Below are positions 9,180 through 16,134 of a stretch of 16,134 nucleotides of DNA, one piece after another. This stretch comes from Saccoglossus kowalevskii (taxonomy: Eukaryota > Hemichordata > Enteropneusta > Harrimaniidae). The notes beneath the pieces are model-generated. The model was not told where the DNA came from and made no database searches. It worked only from the letters and a program-made list of their open reading frames with translations. The DNA is taken from NCBI RefSeq assembly GCF_000003605.2, contig NW_003157228.1, forward strand, positions 154,759-170,892. Reading direction: 5' to 3'. The position numbers and the translations under genes were made by a program. Each line of letters begins with the position of its first letter. Within the stretch, counting starts at the first letter, position 1.

Positions 9180-10135
9180 TATGACAAACTATAAAACAAA
9201 TCGTACAAATAATGAGTAATCACTTCATTAATTCAAAAGAACATTGAACAGTGTTACAATATAAGAAATACATTATAAATTATATATGCCATATTCTTAC
9301 ATACTGTTTCACCTATACTGTATCACATATGCTCAACTACGTAAAATTTGTATTAACTTGTTAACCAAAAAAGAAATGTCACAATATCTTTACGGTATTA
9401 ATGAAGAATTCTATTATTAGGTAAAAGTCCCAAACAAATCTAACAGCTTATCAATTGCGTTTCACCTCTATGCAGGCTATCTCTTATCTTTATACGTCGA
9501 GCTTGTGTGACAGTCTGGTAATACATACAGGGATTTCTTTCAAATTGTTATTAATTTTTCAAATATTCAACTTCTATTTTTGGGAGGATTATTTGTCTAG
9601 AGTGTTACAGCTGATAACAATCTGACAAAGACTATGCCTTTGGCGTCCACTATTTCATGGGACAGACATTTGCACTTGTCCAATAACATGATAAAACGAT
9701 GTGGCCTCGCTCTGACGTTAATCTCAAACATTCAATAAATCCTATGGACATTCATAGCGACGCTGGCTTCTCTGTACGTATATTTTTAAATCGATATCAA
9801 GAAATATATGTCGCATGATATGACACCAACACTCTGAACAAGACTCAGCATTCAGGGTGCCATTGCCGTGAAACATGCTTTCGATAAGAATAATTTTTAA
9901 TACATACAGGAATGACATATTTCTTCCTGAATTTCTGAAGAAAACAAAAAGATTAAGCTTATGACTATTGTTTTGACGTTTTCTGCTTCTATCTTTGTTT
10001 TGTACGGCGCGGGACTTTAAAGGTGTTTTGGAGGCTTTATCACACAGATATGGACCAAATGCCAACAAAACTCAACTTGTAAAGTATGAATACCACAGTA
10101 CATATGTAATAACACGGATGTTGAAATGCGACTAT
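9180..10135. other. Possible LINE 3' tail, then no feature recognised
   Basis: The first 150 bases may extend the LINE remnant: a frame with VLQYKKYIINYICHIL at about 9255-9300 resembles its terminal helix. No poly(A) tail or target duplication was found. A 108-codon minus-strand open frame at 9742-10068 shows no recognisable domain and no splice or poly(A) context, so it is treated as chance. Confidence 0.4.
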
Positions 10136-10141
10136 TTTATT
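10136..10141 (-). terminator. Candidate poly(A) signal on the minus strand
   Basis: AATAAA on the minus strand, about 60 bases after the stop codon (10202-10204) of the open segment described next. The spacing suits a short 3' UTR. Confidence 0.3.
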
Positions 10142-10201
10142 TTCGTTTCGTCTTAGACAAGTGTCATCCACCACACAATAGTGTCTCGTTGGTATTGGTA
10201 T

Positions 10202-10438
10202 TCAAGAAATATCATGGTAGTCTAATTGTTCCAGCACTTTTATAATGCATTCGTCAAGCGACCCCTGACCTTTTTCACAATTGGCCACGATAAACATCTC
10301 CGCGACTATTTCATTTGCATATGAAAGTACCCGGATCTGGTAAGAAATCTTACCAGTGAATTGCAGCCCCGGACAGTCGGTCGTGCCGAACGTCACTACA
10401 TACTTCCCGTCCCGGCGTTCGCAATTTATTAACGCATA
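10202..10438 (-). CDS. Unrecognised protein-like open segment, possible terminal exon
   Basis: A 78-codon minus-strand frame runs from just after a TAA at 10439-10441 to TGA at 10202-10204. It has no ATG near its beginning, so if real it is an internal or terminal exon. An acceptor AG could be the one in CGGGAAG or TATGTAG near 10405-10415, though the pyrimidine tract is poor. The encoded text includes DGKYVVTFGTTDCPGLQF and CEKGQGSLDECIIKVLEQLD. It has four spaced Cys, alternating beta-like hydrophobics and a C-terminal amphipathic helix. Composition and GC content stand out from the surroundings, and AATAAA follows within about 60 bases. I do not recognise the family. It could also be a pseudogene fragment or chance. 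Confidence 0.3.
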   Translation of the reverse strand, partial: YALINCERRDGKYVVTFGTTDCPGLQFTGKISYQIRVLSYANEIVAEMFIVANCEKGQGSLDECIIKVLEQLDYHDIS

Positions 10439-10639
10439 TTACGTTTATACACAATATTTATTAATAATATCAGATTAATATTAGGTACGATCGACTGTCG
10501 ACAGTCTATATATTTTTATTTCATTTTCTTGTAGCATAATTTTTTTACATGATATACCATTTATATAAAAATGAAGAAACTGACAATAGTTTGTGTAGAA
10601 CACTATTCTGATAACGCAGACTTTGGCATAACACACAAT

Positions 10640-11200
10640 ACATTACATAAGTTATCCCCCTTGGATGTAACTTTGCGAACGTATCCACAACACAATCAAT
10701 ATTGATTTCTCGATGAATGTGGAGTAAAGGTAGAGATGTCAATCTCTTGCACTATATATGTATTCACCCTTCTCAATGCGGAGAAACTGCGCTCACACTT
10801 GCAGCTTGTCACTGGTCACTGGTTCTGTTGTAAAACAAATATGTTTGCAGAGGCGGCGGCACAACATGTTGCTAGAGGGGGCGAGATCTGAAATCTAGAC
10901 CCTTTGAAAAGCATTTTGAGGGTCAAATTTTACTGACACAAAAAGTTTCACCTTGATTTTGTAGGGGCGACGCCCCTTCCCAAAACCGCCACTGGTTTGA
11001 AAAGTGTGATTCACCGCATAATTTCAGTGCTGAAGCAACACTTTGGGGTAAATTGTTGACTGCAAAAGGCTTTTCGATCTGTACAACTCGTGATGATAAA
11101 TCTTCGGCATTTTTTTTTAATAATCCAGCAGCTGTACACTATTGTCCAATAACACAGGCTACACGAACTAATACAATGAGTTTACTACATTTGGCTGACA
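10640..11200 (-). pseudogene. Decayed hAT transposase, C-terminal part, interrupted by a MITE
   Basis: On the minus strand, in order: EDLSS then VQIEKPFAVNNLP and ALKLCGESHFSN (about 11120-10995), the 147-bp insertion, then PVTSCKCERSFSALRRVNTY (10815-10756) and, in another frame, LTSLPLLHIHREINID...TFAKLHPR (10742-10658). This is the dimerisation domain found at the C-terminus of hAT transposases and their ZMYM1-like relatives. Damage includes a 7-bp tandem duplication (TCACTGG twice, 10809-10822), a deletion between NTY and LTS where the family has about nine residues and only 13 bases remain (frameshift), an A-run frameshift near 11115, and the MITE. The DDE catalytic core and the BED finger are not seen. 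Weak similarity (CSKLIVLVRVACVIG) extends to about 11200. Confidence 0.75.
10848..10994. mobile_element. 147-bp hAT-like MITE nested in the hAT pseudogene
   Basis: The ends are CAGAGGCGG (10848-10856) and its near-inverse CCGCCACTG (10986-10994), one mismatch in nine. Both are flanked directly by GTTTG (10843-10847 and 10995-10999), a 5-bp target duplication. Removing the element and one GTTTG restores a continuous hAT reading (SN then IFVL), which confirms the borders. CAG-type ends and a 5-bp duplication fit the hAT superfamily, whose duplications are 5-8 bp. The interior has GGGGCGAGATC near the left end and a GGGGCGACGCCCC palindrome near the right. It has no coding capacity. Confidence 0.75.
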
Positions 11201-13486
11201 CACTTGGAAAGAAATAGTGCATATGCTTTCCTTAACCTGAAGAGTACAAAACTAATGAACCAAACTAGGGAAGTGCAGTCCCGTTCGATCCCCACACTTT
11301 ACTAACTTAGCGAACACTAGCACAAGACAAACGGCCCCTTTCAGGGCCACCACATCCTTCAGAGAGTGACTACCATTACCGCAGTATTGTTTAAATGTTG
11401 TATAAATATGCTTACCAGTTTTAATATTTGACATTAGCTGCTTGAACACGATCTTCACCATCGCGGAATTACCGAATAAAATCTTGCATATATAACAACC
11501 TTTTTTATTTGGCTGCTGTTGAGCTAAGATGGCGTAACTTCACGATTGACATTTAAAGCTCGTTGCCCCCAAAATGCTCATTAATATGCAATTATGACTG
11601 AGTCGGATAGTTACTGCACTGAGTCAAGTGATTTAAACGCTGATAAATTAATTAATTAATATTGTTTGATTTATATTCTAATCTACGATCATAATTGTAT
11701 TCACTTCCAAAATTTAGTTCAACTGAACCCCCTGAACCCAACCCCCCCCAACTACAGGTCTGCTTGGGGCTCATATTTGATGTAAAATATGGAATAGTTT
11801 TGGTAGCGACAAATAACATTATAAATATTATATTACAATAAAATACACAAATCGTTTCGTGATGGATAGAGCAATGTATAGATCATTACCATGTTTAGCA
11901 ATCATCTACATTTTACTGCACGTTTCATTTGTCATGACAATATTAAAAATCGCTACAGCAACTCCACTAGTCAACTATTGATATGCAAATTAGTATTTAA
12001 CATATTCTTGGAATAACTACGTTAGAGTAATGATACTCGTAGTTGTACTCTATCAAATGTCGGCTTGTAAAACACGGGTATATATTACCAGTACACATTA
12101 GTCTATAAACATTGTTCATGCAATTTGAGATTGTAAATTTATTTCAAAAAGATGTTTTTATTATGCATCTTTGCCCTTTTTTTATGTTTACTGGTGATGA
12201 AGGTGCGCTTGAATTAGACAATAAACATGGTAATAGTTTAATCCGTATTGTGGGCAAATCTTGAGGTACTTGATCCACGTCGTGCAGTATTTTTCTCCCC
12301 CGGTATAATTATTTTGGACCTGGGGTCGCTAACTCTGACGACTTTGTAGTAATTCATTAAATCATTATCGATTTTGACGATGAAAGTGATGTTCCGACTC
12401 ACAATATATTAATCGTTTTCTGTAAAAACAAACGTTGAAATTGGAGTCAACAAAATAATGGCAACAGTCTCATTTCATCATCCACATTATTTTAGTTATG
12501 TGTACATATTGTATATATACATTATATAGTTATGTGTTGTCACTAAATTTATTCATACTTCAGTGATGAAGCAAAGACAATCGTGACGTCCGACAGTAAT
12601 CTCCAATAAGCAATCAGATATTTGCAAGAATAACAAGTACGCGAAGTAACAGTAACAAAAATGCTTTGTTGCACTTGTTCATCTTCTATTGGTTATGTAT
12701 TGTGTTCATTTCAAATGCAATCTCATTACTTCCATTTTTACTTACTTTTGAGCATTGAGTATATTTCCGAAGATCGTGGTTAGCTGAACACGTTAGCAAC
12801 ACGTGACAATATATGTTCAACCTTTCCTAATTCTGTCTGCACTAACTAGTGTGAAATGAATTCTTAATAAACACAAACATATAGGTGTACATGCTGTCAC
12901 AACGTCCGGATATCTTATGTAATGTAATTTACAATATTGGTTTATAGATGGGAATAAATTACTCTTACAATGGAAAGGACCATTCCAATCGGTCTCACAA
13001 CACTAACATACAGAGTGATATTTGTTTCTTCAACAAATGTATTATCGTTTATACAAAAACGAATCTTAACATGCAATGCCCAAGTATACACCGGCAGGGA
13101 ATGACAATATTAACCCATCCATGACTATAGAGCCGCATTAACAATGAGGTATAGTCAACGCTAAAGAATAGTAATATTGAACCCCGTGAAATGCACGTAA
13201 AGGTTGATCACATGCCCGTCTTGTGAGAGTACAAACAAATGGCAATGTGTCGAAATTGGAATTAAAGCAAAATCGTATGCAATTTACATAAAACGGGATT
13301 AGAGGATTCAAATGGACAACATTTAACAGTTTGATATTATTGTTATCAACCACAATAAATGCTAAACCTTATTAACCAACCAGGCCTACATCCATGGTAA
13401 CACACATGGTAACTATGAACTTATACTAATACGATAATTATTCAATATCGTTGATAACACATAAATGCAAGAACTTATTACAGTAG
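11201..13486. other. No gene recognised
   Basis: AT-rich sequence. A 69-codon minus-strand frame (11461-11252) begins MVKIVFKQLMSNIKT and has a donor-like AACTG|GTAAGC at codon 16, but no partner exon or family was found. At 12152 a 21-codon + strand frame (MFLLCIFALFLCLL...) looks like a signal peptide and sits 43 bases after TATAAA (12104-12109). Simple AATTAATTAATTAAT lies at 11646-11660. Everything else looks like unstructured intergenic DNA. Confidence 0.4.
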
Positions 13487-13886
13487 AGTTGTGGGATATA
13501 ACAAGCATAGTCGAATCAGTGTCTGGTTGGCACTTCACCTTGAAATTAGCGTTCGTATACAACGTAGTAGTATTAGTACAGAAACACACACACGCAAAAG
13601 TTCAGTTATGGCATGCGACCTAACGGCTCGGGTGTTATTTTTTTTACGGCGAAGACCCACTGCATTCACATGTCAGCAGAGTTCGGGGTTGAGAGGCGTT
13701 TTGTCAATGACATCACGTACGTACGTTTGGTTCAAACGAGATTGCAGTTTAGTGAATCAACAACTTGCATATTTATGGTACACATTATAAACACATATTA
13801 CAGGAATGTTATAAATAGTTTGTTTACTAATTGTATTTAGCAGTGGCTACCTCGAAAAGTTTAACCGTGAGACACATCCCTGGTAA
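13487..13886. other. No gene recognised
   Basis: Two overlapping + strand frames (13491-13790 and 13613-13840) lack recognisable domains. The palindromic run ACGTACGTACGT is at 13715-13726. Confidence 0.4.
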
Positions 13887-14043
13887 TCACGTGATCGTAC
13901 CAACGACTGCAGCGATTGGCTGGTCGCATGTTTACTCAGCCACGCCATAGAGTTCATGATAGAGTTTGTAAGATTTGTAAGAGAGAAGAGGGGGAAATGT
14001 GGACAGCGAGGCGTTACCTCAGGTGAACGTTTTGATGAATAAA
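13887..14043 (+). promoter_or_regulatory. Promoter-like or LTR-like block
   Basis: Within 160 bases there are a palindromic E-box TCACGTGA (13887-13894), an inverted CCAAT box (ATTGG, 13915-13919), a purine-rich GAGAGAAGAGGGGGAAA tract, a donor-like CTCAG|GTGAAC near 14031 and AATAAA (14038-14043) followed by GT-rich sequence. A promoter and a poly(A) signal so close together is what a solo LTR looks like, but I could not find matched TG...CA ends or a target duplication. An ordinary promoter region is an equal possibility. Confidence 0.2.
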
Positions 14044-15259
14044 GCTGGACTATCTGTAATGAACTGTGTATTCCTTTGGGTCGAACCTGGTATATTTACG
14101 TGTAAGTGTTGTCAGCTAAGCGAGTCAAGTGCCCCGAACACAATGCAAGTGTTAACAACAGGCGCATGTTTGTAATACATATATGTACGTCGATTCAGTT
14201 GCTATAAGTTAGATAGCGTAGCTTCGTGTTTTTGAACATTCTCAAATACTTTAATTAATCGTGCTAACTGATATCAGGAAACAGCGGTCAGTTGTAGGAC
14301 GAAGACTAGTTGCTTGCGGTACCCAAATAACAATGAATGCCAGTTCGTAGATTTACGAGACAATTTCGATCAAACACACAACACACATGGAGGTGGCCAT
14401 GTTTAGCTTTTCTGGCTATGCTTTATGGGACGTTTACTTGACGAGTCTAAAGTTCTTGTTCCTACTAACTGCGAGATGTATGGTGATGCCTATAGTTTTT
14501 CCTAGGTTTTTCCTAGAGACCTTGGAAACTTTATTTCTTCAGAATGCAAATACGTACTCTCGGACTTGTCACAATATTTAATCTAGTTGTATGTTTTTTT
14601 AACAAAACGACTCCTAATGCTTTTTGCTAACAGTGTTAAATAATTTTTCGAAATTTACAGAAATATTGTATATCAATTTAAAGAGCATACTTGTCTGTCC
14701 AACTACAGTATATTGACTAGTTTATGGAGTGACATATGATGAAGGTAAGCCTTTTTACACCAGTAGAATCAAATGTTATACTAAGACTTCGTGTGCAATT
14801 ACGTAATAGCAAATGAACCATAGTTTTTTTGTTTACAATTGTTTATTCATTTCAGTATTGATTTATTTTGTATAAGGACACATTTGCCTGAAATAAAAAT
14901 AAAATAAATGAATTATATGGCCCTGGCATAGCGTGCGTTAAAACTGTCGATCATTTTGAATTTGATATAACAAAAATGACATGTATCAAGGGCAGATTGA
15001 GTATGTTCAATGATCATACCGAGTTTGAATGAAATAATTCCATGATTCACTGAGATTCGGTTTCGATATGACAGAAATATTTAATTTTGATGAATTTTGA
15101 TCAATAAAATTGCCTCAATTCGGACATCTTGAATTGGATCATGAAACAAATACATGTGCATGTGTATGATATGATGTGTAATGCGTATGTGAAACTTGAA
15201 TCTAATCTGCCAAGACATTTTTGAGATACGTACAACTGATTAGTATCCCTTTTAGATGC
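14044..15259. other. No gene recognised
   Basis: A 64-codon + strand frame at 14387-14581 has no recognisable domain. The remainder is AT-rich with short simple repeats such as AATAAAAATAAAATAAA near 14893. Confidence 0.5.
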
Positions 15260-15601
15260 TTAATTAACTGACTTGCTATCTTTCTTAAATGATGGACCAT
15301 AGACATACCACCCAAAAATAACTTTCTTTATACCTGCAATGTCCTTGGATAATTTAAATACAGACCTTGGTTTAAGAAGTGGACATTCTGGAAATATGTA
15401 CAATACATCAGCTGGAAGACGTAAAGTTTCTCTTTATACTGTGTCTAGTGTTGTCTTATTAAAATATGACATTTGATTATAAGTTCGATTCATAAATAGC
15501 CGTTTTAAAAATAGTATCATCGTTAATCGAGAAATATGTGGCGTATGTGGTTCTCCACTTTCACCATGAAAATAATCTAGGAAACGTAGGTCCGTGTACA
15601 A
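15260..15601 (-). other. Open stretch with one internal stop, possible decayed coding fragment
   Basis: On the minus strand the frame from 15601 to TAA at 15262-15260 spans 113 codons with a single internal TAA (15436-15434). Text such as ADVLYIFPECPLLKPRSVFK and FGWYVYGPSFKK looks protein-like, but no family was recognised, and in AT-rich DNA two adjacent 55-codon openings can arise by chance. Confidence 0.15.
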
Positions 15602-15990
15602 TCACCTTATCTGAAGTAGATGTTAACTACTCTGTTTGGGAATATAAGATGTTTGTACATCTGTACTGGTACCTGTGATGCACGTTTGTTTGTAGTTTTC
15701 TAGTGACGAATTTTCGAATTTATTAAGTCTCCAATTTTGGCAAAAGGGTGATCAGATGTAGGGTTTAACCTGAGCGCATTACTATATGGGTTCCTTTAAA
15801 TAATCACGAATTTAAGAGTGTATTCGGCCATTTGAATTCAACTGCATTACAAACTGTAGTTTAGCATATCAAATCGCTGAAGATAGTATTCTGCAAAATG
15901 AAAGCTGTGATAATTCAGCTCATAGTACAAGTACCGCTAGGTGTAGTCAGTATAATTTGATTTTAGAGTCAGTGTATATGAGCCGTTGGT
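15602..15990. other. No feature recognised
   Basis: AT-rich sequence between the open stretch and the foldback. No open frame, RNA gene or repeat was seen. Confidence 0.5.
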
Positions 15991-16051
15991 TGTCACCTAA
16001 CACAATTTTTTGCGTTAGACGCGTTTTGTGTTGTGAGTAGTTTAGGCGACA
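15991..16051. repeat. Imperfect foldback
   Basis: TGTCACCTA (15991-15999) pairs with TAGGCGACA (16043-16051) with one mismatch. Inside it, AACACAA (15999-16005) pairs with TTGTGTT (16026-16032), and GCGT/ACGC closes a TAG loop. A second small stem, CCATGA (16064-16069) with TCATGG (16079-16084), follows. It could be the subterminal hairpin of an element that continues past the window. Confidence 0.4.
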
Positions 16052-16086
16052 CTATAGGTACGACCATGAGGGCGCTGTTCATGGGG

Positions 16087-16133
16087 TGACGTCATAACGA
16101 TGACGCCATATTGGGGATAGGATGACGTCATCC
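16087..16133. promoter_or_regulatory. Cluster of three CRE-like sites at the window edge
   Basis: TGACGTCAT (16087-16095), TGACGCCAT (16101-16109) and the 14-bp palindrome GGATGACGTCATCC (16120-16133) lie within 47 bases. The consensus TGACGTCA is the binding site of CREB/ATF bZIP factors. Either a promoter begins here or these are termini of a repeat cut by the window edge. The sites are clear; their function is not. Confidence 0.4.
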
Positions 16134-16134
16134 C

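Noticed and set aside
9742-10068. 108-codon minus-strand open frame
   Set aside because: No recognisable motif, no convincing promoter, splice or poly(A) context.
11278-11296. tRNA B-box-like CCCGTTCGATCCCC
   Set aside because: No matching A-box upstream, the T-arm stem does not pair, and no cloverleaf can be drawn.
12149-12180. Bacterial-style terminator hairpin (AAAGATG...CATCTTT plus T-run)
   Set aside because: The window is eukaryotic, with spliced genes, so such a hairpin has no terminator meaning here.
1-16134. CRISPR arrays, operons, rRNA or tRNA genes
   Set aside because: No regularly spaced repeats, no polycistronic gene packing and no structural RNA signature were seen on either strand.

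Overview
The window looks like nuclear DNA of an invertebrate animal. It is AT-rich, genes are broken by GT-AG introns, most of it is non-coding, and it carries remnants of a LINE-type retrotransposon and of hAT-type DNA transposons plus small inverted-repeat elements. The taxon cannot be fixed from this sequence. A large, diverse UGT repertoire and these transposon types would suit a marine deuterostome or a lophotrochozoan, but that is inference.

Layout. (1) Bases 163-5987, + strand: one four-exon UDP-glycosyltransferase (UGT) gene. All splice sites and the whole C-terminal signature can be read, but there is an in-frame TAA at codon 282 and there are substitutions at two otherwise conserved positions, so it is a recent or polymorphic pseudogene. 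A TATA box and a tiny upstream ORF lie before the start codon. (2) Its 4.2-kb first intron contains a 743-bp inverted-repeat element (3506-4248) loaded with promoter-type motifs. (3) 5988-8131: intergenic DNA with poly(A) signals and an AT microsatellite. (4) 8132-9179, +: a decayed reverse-transcriptase (LINE) fragment. (5) 10136-10438, -: an unrecognised but protein-like open segment followed by a poly(A) signal, perhaps a terminal exon. (6) 10640-11200, -: a decayed hAT transposase, itself interrupted by a 147-bp hAT-like MITE (10848-10994) with a 5-bp target duplication. (7) 11201-16134: no convincing gene. It holds a promoter-like or LTR-like block near 13.9-14.0 kb and, at the right edge, a foldback followed by a cluster of CRE-like sites.

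How the parts relate. The UGT is the only host gene I can name. Its product would have been an ER membrane enzyme that conjugates lipophilic compounds with a sugar. The rest is best read as transposon-colonised flanking DNA. I found no clear new multi-gene system. The most informative signals are the near-intact but disabled UGT, the nested transposons and the promoter-motif-rich intronic element.
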